A DNA stretch of 52,927 nt from Planctomycetaceae bacterium (GCA_018699955.1 JABISG010000140.1:1-52927), one strand, 5' to 3'; positions 8,554-17,470 are shown, counted from the stretch's first letter. The notes: generated by a model from the letters alone, not told the origin. A program made the numbers and translations.

Positions 8554-9822
8554 ATGGAATCGGTCGGTGCGGTCATTGTGGGAATCGTCACGGTACAGCT
8601 GCTCGTCTTGCTGTGCGGGCAGGTCCAACAATCGCGTCGGAGCAGCCAACAACGGCAGCTCTCATTCGATCTGTTGCAGCAGCGAATCGACGCGGCCAAC
8701 GCGTTGCGGGTCCGTCGCGAACAGACACAACTGCTTTGGAACGGCAACCGCAAGTTTGTCGTCCAGCACAAGGTCGAAGAAGCGGAAAGCATCTGTTCGT
8801 TTTACCTCGTGCCGCACGACGGTAAAGAACTTCCGCAATTTCGCCCGGGGCAGTATCTCACATTTCGCGTGAATGTTCCCGGTCAGGCGAAGCCGGTGAC
8901 TCGCTGCTACTCATTGTCGGACGGTCCAGACCCGAAATATTACCGGATCACTGTGAAACGCGTCCCTCCGCCGCGAGACAGTCCAGATGCCCCCCCCGGC
9001 CTGATTTCCAATCATTTTCTGGATAACGTTCAAGAAAGCGATATTCTGGACGTGCAGGCACCGCGCGGCCATTTCGCACTCGACCCCAATCAGACGCGCC
9101 CCGTCGTTCTGATTGGAGGAGGCGTCGGTATTACGCCGGTCCTCAGCATGCTGGCAGCCATTGTCAACTGCAAGGCGGAACGGGACGTTTGGCTGTTTTA
9201 CGGCGTTAGAAACCGCCACGACCACGCGCTGCAGGAACAAATCGACGAATTGAATCAGCAGCACGACCGGACGCGCATCGTTGTCTGCTACAGTCAGCCC
9301 CTGGCTGAGGATACGCGCGGTCCCGATTACGAATTTGCCGAACGCATCTCAGTTTCACTGATGAAGCGGGTACTCGACTCGAACAATTATGACTTCTATA
9401 TCTGCGGCCCTCCGGCGATGATGACCAACGTGCTGGCCGACCTGAAGGAATGGGGGGTTCCGGACAACCGGGTCTTCTCAGAGGCCTTTGGCCCTGCATC
9501 GGGAAAAGCGGTTGGGGCCTCAAAGAAAGAGAAGCCTGCCGCGAAGGAAGGTACCACGGCCAAGGCTGGTCCCAAAGTCACCTTTGAGCGAGCTGGCGTC
9601 TCGTTAGAATGGGACGACTCGTTCGAGAATTTGCTCGATTGTGCATTGGACAAAAATGTTTCCATCGATTTCGGTTGTCGCGCAGGAAGTTGCGGCTCTT
9701 GTCTGGTGGCAATCAAATCGGGCAAGGTTGCCAATGCGGCCGGCGCGGAAACAGAACACGAAGAGGGGACTTGCCTGGCCTGTGTTTCCGTCCCGGATGG
9801 CGAGCTGGTACTCGACGCCTGA
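8554..9822 (+). CDS. Membrane-anchored FAD/NAD(P) reductase with C-terminal [2Fe-2S] ferredoxin domain
   Basis: The 422-residue protein has an N-terminal membrane helix (about 5-22) and a short helical linker. A ferredoxin-NADP-reductase-like FAD barrel follows, with RPGQYLTF and the flavin motif RCYSL (117-121). The NAD(P) domain carries GGGVGITPVLSML (188-200) and CGPPAM (284-289). A lysine- and alanine-rich linker leads to a plant-type [2Fe-2S] domain with C375, C380, C383 and C410. The order FAD-NAD-FeS matches reductases of the PaaE/phthalate dioxygenase reductase type, here tethered to the membrane. A TTG codon at 8536 in the same frame could add six residues; the ATG is preferred. It is first in a rightward run of redox genes, so it probably links NAD(P)H to the downstream iron-sulfur and heme proteins. 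Confidence 0.85.
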   Translation: MESVGAVIVGIVTVQLLVLLCGQVQQSRRSSQQRQLSFDLLQQRIDAANALRVRREQTQLLWNGNRKFVVQHKVEEAESICSFYLVPHDGKELPQFRPGQYLTFRVNVPGQAKPVTRCYSLSDGPDPKYYRITVKRVPPPRDSPDAPPGLISNHFLDNVQESDILDVQAPRGHFALDPNQTRPVVLIGGGVGITPVLSMLAAIVNCKAERDVWLFYGVRNRHDHALQEQIDELNQQHDRTRIVVCYSQPLAEDTRGPDYEFAERISVSLMKRVLDSNNYDFYICGPPAMMTNVLADLKEWGVPDNRVFSEAFGPASGKAVGASKKEKPAAKEGTTAKAGPKVTFERAGVSLEWDDSFENLLDCALDKNVSIDFGCRAGSCGSCLVAIKSGKVANAAGAETEHEEGTCLACVSVPDGELVLDA

Positions 9823-9891
9823 AGTTCTACGTGCATTCCAAATTCGAGATTCTGTCACATCGACCCGTTGACTGAAAAGGGAAACCACACA

Positions 9892-11094
9892 ATGAAACGT
9901 CTTGCTACATCGGCAATGGAAGGCCGTGTTCGACGTACGATCGTCGGTGCATGCCTGTTCTTGGGACTCTCGCTGTTGACATTGGTCGCCTCACGGTCGT
10001 CTGGGGCAAACCCTGCCGCGAAAACCGCTGTCGTGAAAACTGTTGCACAGAGTGCACTGGGTGCTGCTCCGGCAGATGGTTGGACCAAGCCGACAATGGT
10101 CATGGGGGCCAAGGCTTGCATTCGTTGTCATCGATCCGAGTACCTTGCCTGGACGACAACCAAGCACTACAAGGCCGATGCCTACCTTGCCAGTTTTGAG
10201 GCAAAAACGAAAGAGTATGCCGAGGCGATGGGAATCACCGAAGATGCTCTTCAAACTTCGATGTGCGCAAATTGTCACTCGACAACACAGACAAACGCAA
10301 AAGGCCAGCTTCAGGCAATCTCTGGGGTTTCGTGTGAATCGTGCCACGGCGGTGCCGGGAGCGAAGCCGGTTGGCTGAACCGCCACGCCGTTTACGGACC
10401 AAACATCACGGGAATTGACCAGGAAACCGGCGCACACCGAGCAGCACGGATCGAATTCTGCGAAGATGCCGGTATGGTTCGCACAGCGCGGACGTATGCA
10501 ATCGCCAAGAACTGTCAACAATGCCACAGTGTGACGAATGAAAAACTCGTCAACGCGGGCCACAAAATTGGCGGGGGATTTGAGTTGGTCGGCTGGTCGC
10601 TCGGCGAGTCGCGACATAATTTCCACATGGATCAGACAACAAACGGGCAGGGTCCTTCGCTGTGGAAGAAAACCACCGGCGGCGACATCGCGGCCCGCAA
10701 GCGGGTCAAATTCATTGTGGGACTTCTGACGGATTTGGAGGTCAGCCTGAATGCACTCGGCTCGGCTACCGATGGAGAAGGCGATTTTGTCGGAGCCTAC
10801 GTCGAACGTATTGGTGGTTCGCTAGAGATTTTTGAGGGTATTGTCGAATCGCTGGAAGATGCCGAAATTGAAGAATTCGAAGCCGTTTCCGAAGCGATTG
10901 AAGGCGCCGAAGTTGAGGACGCCGACTTTAGCGAGCAGGATGCGCGAGATACAGCCAAGGAAGCGGCGAAGACAATTGCTGGAATTGCAATGAAGTTCGC
11001 TGCCAGAGATGGCTCGAAGCTTGCAGGCGTCGATGAATTCATGAATGATGAAGTCGTCGAGTTGAAGGGAAAGGCCTACTCCCGCACGCCATAG
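9892..11094 (+). CDS. Tetraheme c-type cytochrome, c554-like (copy A)
   Basis: The 400-residue exported cytochrome has an N-terminal hydrophobic segment (about 16-34) that is either a signal peptide or an anchor. It has four CXXCH heme sites at C76, C125, C148 and C208, within the c554-like block CESCHGGAG and with the conserved RHNFHMDQ block near 241-248. The last 130 residues are acidic, rich in Glu and Ala, and probably helical. AAGGGA about ten bases upstream supports ATG 9892 over the ORF opening at 9868. It follows the FAD/[2Fe-2S] reductase by 69 bases and is followed by a second paralogue. A periplasmic electron carrier is the natural reading. The 2-Cys/His spacing is intact at every site. 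Confidence 0.9.
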   Translation: MKRLATSAMEGRVRRTIVGACLFLGLSLLTLVASRSSGANPAAKTAVVKTVAQSALGAAPADGWTKPTMVMGAKACIRCHRSEYLAWTTTKHYKADAYLASFEAKTKEYAEAMGITEDALQTSMCANCHSTTQTNAKGQLQAISGVSCESCHGGAGSEAGWLNRHAVYGPNITGIDQETGAHRAARIEFCEDAGMVRTARTYAIAKNCQQCHSVTNEKLVNAGHKIGGGFELVGWSLGESRHNFHMDQTTNGQGPSLWKKTTGGDIAARKRVKFIVGLLTDLEVSLNALGSATDGEGDFVGAYVERIGGSLEIFEGIVESLEDAEIEEFEAVSEAIEGAEVEDADFSEQDARDTAKEAAKTIAGIAMKFAARDGSKLAGVDEFMNDEVVELKGKAYSRTP

Positions 11095-11100
11095 AATCTG

Positions 11101-11160
11101 TTTGTTTTGACTTTCGTGGGCAACTCCAAATTTGTTTTGACTTTCGTGGGCAACTCCAAA
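11101..11160. repeat. Perfect 30-bp tandem duplication between the two tetraheme genes
   Basis: The 30 bases at 11101-11130 (starting TTTGTTTTGACTTTCGTGGG) are repeated exactly at 11131-11160. It lies six bases after the upstream stop codon and about 100 before the next start. It contains two copies of TTTTGACTTTCG, which could double a promoter -35-like element or a processing site. There are only two units and no spacer, so it is not a CRISPR. Confidence 0.85.
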
Positions 11161-11264
11161 CGAGTTGGAGTAATCTTTCGGATACGCCATGCGACAGGAT
11201 ACCGCTTTCGGCGACACGTTCCACACACTGATGATTTACTGACCTATAAGCAGGAGCCTGTTCA

Positions 11265-12434
11265 ATGAAAACTGCCACTCGTCTGTGGTCGCATGGTTTT
11301 ATACGTACGTTGTCGGGGTTGGCAATTGTGGCCGCCCCGACTTGTGCGCTGTTTTTTGGCCTGGTATCGACCGAAGGGGCAAATACGCCTTCCGCGGCCG
11401 TACAGGCGTTGAGTTCTGTCGTGGTTAATGCCGATCCCGCTTCAGGCAAGACTGACCCGACCGCGGTGGCCGGCTCGATGTCCTGCGTGGAGTGCCACAA
11501 GTCGGAAATCGCGGCGCTGAAGGTGTCGAAGCACAATAGCTCCATCACGCTCATTACGAGTCACCCCAAAATTGCAGAGTTCGCCAAAGCGGCCAATGTT
11601 GCTCTTGAAGACGTCCTGCAAGATTCCATCTGCTCCAGCTGTCACGCGACACAGCAAGACACCGGCAAAGGTGTCCATGCCATCGGCAGCGTTTCCTGTG
11701 AATCGTGTCACGGTGGTGCGAGTGGAAAACCAGAATGGCTCAAACTACACGGAGACAAGAAAAAAGGCATCAATGCGGCAGTTCGGGCGGCTTGCGGCAA
11801 AGCCGGAATGATTCGTGCATCCAACATCTATCGCATCACCAAGAACTGTGTCGGCTGCCACGTCGTTTCCAATCAAGCGTTAGTCAATGCCGGGCATCCG
11901 GTCTCGACGCAGAAGTGGAAATTCGAACTCGTCGGCGGCTCCAGCGGAGAAGTTCGCCACAATTTCCAGGTCGATCAGAAGGTCAATGGCGAGGCACCCA
12001 CCGCTTGGCTGAAACACGCCAAAGGAGCATCGGAAGAGAACCGTCAGCGAATGAAGTACCTGATCGGCATGCTCGTCGATCTTGAGGTGACATTGGGCGC
12101 CCTGAAGACCGTTCCCAAAGCCGCCGGAAAATCGGACTTCGCCAAGGGCCATGCCAAACGGTTGAAGGCAGTTGCCAAGAAGCTGAAGGAAGCCGTCAAA
12201 GAACTGGAAGACACTACCCCGGCGGAACTCGCCGCCGCCCAAGAGGCAATTGACGATATCGGCAGAATCAGTTCGTTAAATTTCAAGAGCCAGGATGGTG
12301 CCGAAATCGCTGAACCGAAGATTGCAGCGGCAGCCAGTGCGTTGGCTGAAAACAACGACGGTTCGAAATTGGGCAAGCTGGACAGTGTTGTTAAGAAGAG
12401 GGCGAAACCGCGAGGGGATGCCTACACTCCTTAA
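11265..12434 (+). CDS. Tetraheme c-type cytochrome, c554-like (copy B)
   Basis: This 389-residue paralogue of the preceding gene keeps the same order of parts: a hydrophobic export segment (about 13-36), four CXXCH sites at C74, C123, C145 and C195, the CESCHGGAS block, KNCVGCH and RHNFQVDQ, then a charged helical C-terminus. The C-terminal part is lysine- and alanine-rich here, whereas copy A is acidic, which could allow the two to bind different partners or each other. AGGAG precedes the ATG at good spacing. The pair probably arose by tandem duplication and both look functional. Confidence 0.9.
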   Translation: MKTATRLWSHGFIRTLSGLAIVAAPTCALFFGLVSTEGANTPSAAVQALSSVVVNADPASGKTDPTAVAGSMSCVECHKSEIAALKVSKHNSSITLITSHPKIAEFAKAANVALEDVLQDSICSSCHATQQDTGKGVHAIGSVSCESCHGGASGKPEWLKLHGDKKKGINAAVRAACGKAGMIRASNIYRITKNCVGCHVVSNQALVNAGHPVSTQKWKFELVGGSSGEVRHNFQVDQKVNGEAPTAWLKHAKGASEENRQRMKYLIGMLVDLEVTLGALKTVPKAAGKSDFAKGHAKRLKAVAKKLKEAVKELEDTTPAELAAAQEAIDDIGRISSLNFKSQDGAEIAEPKIAAAASALAENNDGSKLGKLDSVVKKRAKPRGDAYTP

Positions 12435-12456
12435 TGTCGATTGAAAATCACGCCAC

Positions 12457-12519
12457 GCCGCCGCGCCATCAAGGCGCGGTGGCTGGAGTGACTTTGCCGG
12501 ACGGAACTTTGAGTCCGGC
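12457..12519 (+). repeat. Two adjacent hairpins inside the redox gene run
   Basis: GCCGCCGCGCC (12457-12467) pairs with GGCGCGGTGGC (12473-12483) at 10 of 11 positions around a five-base loop. GCCGGAC (12496-12502) pairs with GTCCGGC (12513-12519). No T-run follows, so complete termination is unlikely. They may act as an attenuator or mRNA stabiliser between the cytochrome pair and the next block of genes. A small ORF across them (12434-12670) has no support. Confidence 0.5.
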
Positions 12520-12717
12520 GTGCGGGCTATTTTGCCTGGGTTGCCAGTTCGCTGGCTCTGTGTGGTGCAAGGCTTTTCGCGACGCGTTTTCTAACAACAT
12601 TCAGTCAATAGAGAACAACGACCCCCCGGCTGGAGCCTTTCGGGTCGAGCGGATTATCGACCCGTTTTGAAGGCCGAATCGGGTTGCCTCTGTGTTCTAG
12701 TGGTGAATTGAAGGACT

Positions 12718-14433
12718 ATGAGCCAGGGTCGATCGATTATCCCTCGTCCAAAGCGATGGGACGTCCCGTTTTCTGACGAGATGACGGATGACGTTGTCGA
12801 GCGGATTCTGTCTGTCGCGCCGTTCAACAAAATCGACCGCAAAAAATTCCGCGCGCCGATCACGCTGGAAGGCATCATTCAGAACGACGCGCGACTCGTC
12901 TCCTGCCAGGAAGGCGACATCATCATTCGCGAGGGCGACTGGGGAAACTCGGCGTTCTTTATTCTATCGGGAACCGTCCGGGTCGAGTTGATGGCTTCCG
13001 GAAAGTTTCTCCCACCCGAAAAACTGGGCCGGCCTGTTACGAAGCGGAAGTCGCTCTTTCGGGCGATCGCACAAATGTGGTCAAATAGTAAGGAACCCGA
13101 GTTCCGCGATTTGTCGCAACCGGCCCTGTCGAGCGAGGTGGGCAGTCGTGGCAGCGGTGATCGGACACGCATCTACCTGCAGGACATCCCCAGGCTTCTC
13201 GACAAATACAAAACCGTGGCCTTGGAGGCAGGCGAACTCTTTGGGGAGATTGCAGCACTGGGCCGCATGCCTCGAACCGCGACGGTCTTTGCAGAGGGCG
13301 AAGCGACACTTGTCGAATTTCGTTGGCAAGGGTTGCGCGAAATCTTTCGAAAAGATGCGTCGATGAGAACGCACATCGAAACGAAATTTCGCAATAACGC
13401 TCTCGAAGGAATTCTGCGCAACGAGCCCTCGTTTGCAAACACTGCTGAAGAGGATATGCAGCAGCTGCTCGATCAAGCCGAATTCAATACGTTCGCAACA
13501 TACGATTTGTCCAAGCAGTATCGCGATATGGCCCGCGGAGGAACCGAGGGCCAATTGACCGAAGAACCGTTGGTGGCCAAAGAGGGAGACTATCCCAACG
13601 GAGTCACGCTGATCTGTAGTGGCTTGGCGCGGCTAAGCCAACGTTATCACAACGGCCATCGCACGCTTGGTTACCTTCTGCCGGGGCAGATGTACGGCTT
13701 CCCCGAAATCGAAGAAGGATGGAAGACCCAGAAACAGCTTCCGCTCAGCATGTCACTGCGGGCCATCGGTTATCTCACCACGGTCACTGTTCCGACCCAG
13801 TTGGTTGAGAGACTGGTGCTGGAAAAAGGCGGTGCCGGCAAAAGCCACCAATCGCCCGCACTGGATGTCGCAGCCGCAGCGCAAACCGTCACGAATATTG
13901 GCAGTGACATCATCGAATTCGCTGTGGACAACTCACTTGTCCAGGGAACCGCGACGATGATCATCGATCTGGATCGCTGCACCCGCTGTGACGACTGTGT
14001 GCGTGCGTGTTCCAATGCGCACGACAACAACCCACGTTTTCTCAGGCACGGTCCAATTCATGGCCAGTACATGATTGCCAATGCCTGCATGCACTGTGCC
14101 GATCCGGTCTGCATGATTGAATGTCCGACCGGTGCAATCTCCCGAGACCTTGCCGGCGGGCAGGTCGTTATTAGCGACCAAACCTGCGTCGGGTGCACGC
14201 GATGTGCTGACAATTGCTCGTACGATGCAATTCGTATGGTGGAAGTTCGCGATGGCGTGGGCAATCTGATACGCGACGAAAATGGACGCCTGCCAATTCA
14301 GCAGGCGACCAAGTGCGACCTGTGTGTCGAGCAACGGATCGGGCCGGCCTGCCAAAACGCTTGTCCGCACGACGCCCTTTATCGCGTTAACATGACCGAT
14401 CTCAATTCCCTAGGAAGTGTATTTAACCGATGA
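12718..14433 (+). CDS. Cyclic-nucleotide-binding domains fused to a 16-cysteine ferredoxin
   Basis: The 571-residue cytoplasmic protein has no export signal. Residues about 55-215 form a cyclic-nucleotide-binding domain whose phosphate-binding cassette is intact (FGEIAAL at 175-181 and PRTATV at 185-190). An insertion of about 75 residues (92-165) splits its barrel. Residues about 240-370 look like a second, degenerate domain of the same kind. Residues 412-560 form a DmsB/HybA/NrfC-like ferredoxin with four cysteine sets (421/424/427/431, 457/460/465/469, 490/493/496/500, 533/536/545/549), enough for four [4Fe-4S] clusters. AAGGA lies just before the ATG. Its stop overlaps the start of the b-type membrane subunit, so it probably forms the cytoplasmic electron-transfer arm of that complex, gated by a ligand. 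Confidence 0.88.
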   Translation: MSQGRSIIPRPKRWDVPFSDEMTDDVVERILSVAPFNKIDRKKFRAPITLEGIIQNDARLVSCQEGDIIIREGDWGNSAFFILSGTVRVELMASGKFLPPEKLGRPVTKRKSLFRAIAQMWSNSKEPEFRDLSQPALSSEVGSRGSGDRTRIYLQDIPRLLDKYKTVALEAGELFGEIAALGRMPRTATVFAEGEATLVEFRWQGLREIFRKDASMRTHIETKFRNNALEGILRNEPSFANTAEEDMQQLLDQAEFNTFATYDLSKQYRDMARGGTEGQLTEEPLVAKEGDYPNGVTLICSGLARLSQRYHNGHRTLGYLLPGQMYGFPEIEEGWKTQKQLPLSMSLRAIGYLTTVTVPTQLVERLVLEKGGAGKSHQSPALDVAAAAQTVTNIGSDIIEFAVDNSLVQGTATMIIDLDRCTRCDDCVRACSNAHDNNPRFLRHGPIHGQYMIANACMHCADPVCMIECPTGAISRDLAGGQVVISDQTCVGCTRCADNCSYDAIRMVEVRDGVGNLIRDENGRLPIQQATKCDLCVEQRIGPACQNACPHDALYRVNMTDLNSLGSVFNR

Positions 14434-15254
14434 GGTCTCTTGCCGCCCGCCGCTGGTACAGTCTTGGCGTGTTCGCCTTGTTGGCAGCGGTTATCCTTGC
14501 GCTCTACGCGATTCTATCGTTCTCGATTCACCCCACGTCTTTCGCCTCCGGATGGACGCTGTGGGGACTCATCTTAGCGCTTGCCGCGTACAATGTCCGC
14601 AAACGACTGACCTTCCTTCCACTCGGCTCGTCATCGAAGTGGTTGCAAGTGCATATTTATGGTGGGCTTCTGTCGTTCGTGCTATTCATCGTGCATGTCG
14701 AGTTCCGAGTCCCCAGCGGCGCGTTCGAATTGAGCCTGACGCTGCTTTATTTCATCGTGTTTTTCAGCGGCTTGGGTGGTCTGGCAATCTCGCGAGCCAT
14801 TCCCGCCCGACTGACGACGCGCGGCGAGGAAGTGTTGTTCGAGCGCATTCCGAAATTCACAAAACGCATTCGTGACGATGTCGAAAACATCGTGCTGGGA
14901 TGCATTTCTGAGACACAAACAACGGCAATTCCTGAGTTCTACGTCGAACATCTCAAGCATTTTTTCGACGGCCCCAGACATTTCTGGCAGCATCTATTTC
15001 AGTCGAGCCGTCCGCGGAACGATCTGCTCGGAGAAATTCGCAGCCACGAACGCTTCCTCAACAAGGACGAGCGTGCCGCCGTCCAGCGCATTATCGACCT
15101 GATTTGTGCGAAAGACGATCTCGACCACCAATACGCACTGCAATGGACGTTAAAAGTGTGGCTGTTCGCACATATCCCATTCACCTACGCGTTGGTAATT
15201 TTCTCGGTATTTCACCTGGTGCTCGCCCATGCATTTGCCGGAGGGTCTGAATGA
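14430..15254 (+). CDS. Membrane subunit with two spaced histidine pairs, putative diheme cytochrome b
   Basis: The 274-residue protein has about five membrane helices (roughly 12-33, 41-55, 72-90, 100-123 and 243-268). Helix 3 carries H75 and H89, and helix 5 carries H248 and H262. Both pairs are 14 residues apart, as in bis-histidine b-type heme proteins, so two b hemes across the membrane are plausible. Between helices 4 and 5 is a charged hydrophilic region of about 115 residues (125-242). The start overlaps the upstream stop by ATGA, and its own stop overlaps the decaheme gene the same way, so the three are probably translationally coupled. I do not recognise it as a named family. Quinone binding is possible but not visible in the sequence. 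Confidence 0.75.
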   Translation: MRSLAARRWYSLGVFALLAAVILALYAILSFSIHPTSFASGWTLWGLILALAAYNVRKRLTFLPLGSSSKWLQVHIYGGLLSFVLFIVHVEFRVPSGAFELSLTLLYFIVFFSGLGGLAISRAIPARLTTRGEEVLFERIPKFTKRIRDDVENIVLGCISETQTTAIPEFYVEHLKHFFDGPRHFWQHLFQSSRPRNDLLGEIRSHERFLNKDERAAVQRIIDLICAKDDLDHQYALQWTLKVWLFAHIPFTYALVIFSVFHLVLAHAFAGGSE

Positions 15255-17437
15255 TCGACCCGTTACAGGAATTTGACTTTCTCGAAAGCAACTACGAACG
15301 ACCGAACCAAGAGTGGGAGTGCGGCTGGACGGCGCAGGGCGAATCGTGCCATATTGGCCCCGACTGCTCAGGAACTTGCCAAGCTCACCGTGAGTGTGTT
15401 CCCTACAAAGACGGCGACCGCTACAAATGCGCACGCCCCAAGAATTTTGGCGGACGTTGCGACCTCGGACCTCGGCCGGACGGCAACTGTTCGCAACGCG
15501 TTGTTGAATGCCAGCCCGTGCGAACGCTCAGGTATCGGCGCAAGCTGTTTACCTTCACCGTCGCGGTCTTGGCGCTCGGTAGCTGTTTGATCATGTTCGG
15601 TGGTTCGTGGGGCAATTCGCTCACTTCACCGGGCGAGCTAACGCAGCAGCACAAGCCTTGGAGCGAAAAATGTTCCCGCTGCCACACGGCCGCAAACGGC
15701 ACATTCGCTCAATGGGTTGGCGGCGTTATGGATCCCAAGCCCAAGTCGCACGACAGCCAACAGTGTCTCAAATGTCACGAAAAACTCGGTTCCCAGCCGT
15801 TAATGGCACATGGTATGGAATCCGAGCACCTAAAATCGATGCGTCAAGAAATGCGCGATGCGAGCGAACCCGGTAAGCAACCGTTCGTTTACGCCCTGTT
15901 GGACAAGGCGTCGCGAAACCCACTCGACGAAAAGAATGGTCTGGCGTGTGCGTTGTGTCACCAGGAACATCGCGGGCAGAAATTCGATCTCACGCAAATG
16001 TCCAACGTGCAATGCCAGAGTTGTCATTCGGCCAAATTTCACAGCTTTTCCGATGGACATCCCGAATTCGACGGGTTCCCGTACCAGCGTCGCACGCGAC
16101 TGTACTTCGACCATGTGACCCACTTCCAGGTACACTTCAAGTCGTTCGAACGAGTTAAACCGGGTGCAGTCATTCCACGGGGGCTTCGCGATTACGGCAA
16201 CGGCACCAACCCGTCAGCACAATCCTGCAGGTCATGCCACCAGCCCGACTCATCGGGCCGGATGATGCCAATTCGAGGTTTTGAACATTCCTGCGCAGCA
16301 TGTCATGGAGCCGAAATTGAGGAAGACGCCCTACCTGGGGTTCAACTGCTGACGCTCCGCATGCAGGACAGCAAATTGCTCACCGCAGCTGGAGCGACAA
16401 TCGGCCAATGGCCAACGCTGAAGGCTGGGGATGGGGCGGAATCGAACGAAGATTCTGTCCTGCCTTTGATGGAAATCCTGCTCAGCGCAGATAGCGACTA
16501 CTTGAAGGCACGCAAGGACCTTATCCAGTTGCGGAAACGACGTCAAAATGGCAGCGAGAATCCAGATGACCTGAACGCGCAACAGGCTGATGCCCTGCAG
16601 CGAAAGGCGTGGAGCATTAAACGGCTAATCCACCGGCTCGGCACCGGAAACAAAATCGCTAACGAGAGACGATTAAACTACTTAAAACCAATCTTCAAGT
16701 CCGATGGCGATGCGGCATTATTGCAAACGCTGTCTGCATCGCTATTCCGCGACCCCACCTTTTTGACTGCATTGAAGACAGCCCAAAAAAGCTGGTTTCC
16801 CAAACTTGATCAGGAGATCGAGGACTTAAATGGGGGCAACCCTCCGACGTACAGTCCATTCGATGTTCAGCCGGCCGCAACCCTCAAGGATTCCTCATCG
16901 GGCTGGTACGCCAGCCTGCCCGACGGCGCGCTTCGATACCGCGTCACAGGACATTCCGATCGGCTCGTGCGGGCCATTCTCGATCTTGCCGGACGCGTTC
17001 CGCATCTCATCGACACGTCGGCCGCCAAGAGCGCTGCGGGGCCATCGCCGTTCGGCGAATTGGGGCCGACGGCTTCCTTCCGTTGTCTGGGATGCCACAC
17101 CGTCGACAAGCAGGAAGATGGCCGGCTCGCAATCAACTGGGTCGGGCGGCACGTTAGCCCCGATTCGCAGTCGTTTACAAAATTCTCGCACGCGCCCCAC
17201 CTGACTCTGCTTTCAAAAAACAATTGCAGTAAATGTCATTCTCAACAGAAAGACATCAACTTCGCTCGCGAGGAATTCGTCAGCTTTCGTGAGATGTTTA
17301 GGGCAAACACGAATCCGCACAGTACTCTGACAAGCGGATTTGCTCCGATCTCAAAGAAGACTTGCACAGAGTGCCACACCAGCCAACGCGTCGGCGACAG
17401 TTGTCTCAAGTGTCACAACTATCATATTTTTAAGTGA
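15251..17437 (+). CDS. Decaheme c-type cytochrome with cytoplasmic cysteine-rich domain
   Basis: The 728-residue protein has ten CXXCH sites, starting at C141, C172, C233, C255, C326, C348, C612, C659, C705 and C718. A single membrane helix (about 98-117) separates these from an N-terminal domain of about 95 residues with nine cysteines (24, 33, 39, 43, 49, 60, 70, 80, 87) and two GP-rich repeats (CHIGPDCSGTC, CDLGPRPDGNC). None of these is a heme motif other than the incidental CH at 33-34. With the N-terminus inside, the cysteine domain would face the cytoplasm and could hold iron-sulfur clusters or zinc, while the hemes face the periplasm. Residues 360-600, between hemes 6 and 7, are heme-free and partly helical. 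The ATGA overlap with the b-type subunit supports one complex. Confidence 0.88.
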   Translation: MIDPLQEFDFLESNYERPNQEWECGWTAQGESCHIGPDCSGTCQAHRECVPYKDGDRYKCARPKNFGGRCDLGPRPDGNCSQRVVECQPVRTLRYRRKLFTFTVAVLALGSCLIMFGGSWGNSLTSPGELTQQHKPWSEKCSRCHTAANGTFAQWVGGVMDPKPKSHDSQQCLKCHEKLGSQPLMAHGMESEHLKSMRQEMRDASEPGKQPFVYALLDKASRNPLDEKNGLACALCHQEHRGQKFDLTQMSNVQCQSCHSAKFHSFSDGHPEFDGFPYQRRTRLYFDHVTHFQVHFKSFERVKPGAVIPRGLRDYGNGTNPSAQSCRSCHQPDSSGRMMPIRGFEHSCAACHGAEIEEDALPGVQLLTLRMQDSKLLTAAGATIGQWPTLKAGDGAESNEDSVLPLMEILLSADSDYLKARKDLIQLRKRRQNGSENPDDLNAQQADALQRKAWSIKRLIHRLGTGNKIANERRLNYLKPIFKSDGDAALLQTLSASLFRDPTFLTALKTAQKSWFPKLDQEIEDLNGGNPPTYSPFDVQPAATLKDSSSGWYASLPDGALRYRVTGHSDRLVRAILDLAGRVPHLIDTSAAKSAAGPSPFGELGPTASFRCLGCHTVDKQEDGRLAINWVGRHVSPDSQSFTKFSHAPHLTLLSKNNCSKCHSQQKDINFAREEFVSFREMFRANTNPHSTLTSGFAPISKKTCTECHTSQRVGDSCLKCHNYHIFK

Positions 17438-17470
17438 CTTTGCTGCCGCTCAATTCGAGTGATCTCTCTT

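Noticed and set aside
11101..11160. CRISPR-like direct repeats
   Set aside because: There are only two units, adjacent with no spacer, and no cas genes nearby.
12434..12670. A 78-codon frame overlapping the stop of the second tetraheme gene
   Set aside because: It runs through two hairpins, lacks a ribosome site and has no recognised content.
15346..15351. CH at residues 33-34 of the decaheme protein as an eleventh heme site
   Set aside because: The preceding cysteine is at 24, which does not give CXXCH or another accepted heme spacing, and the region is predicted cytoplasmic.
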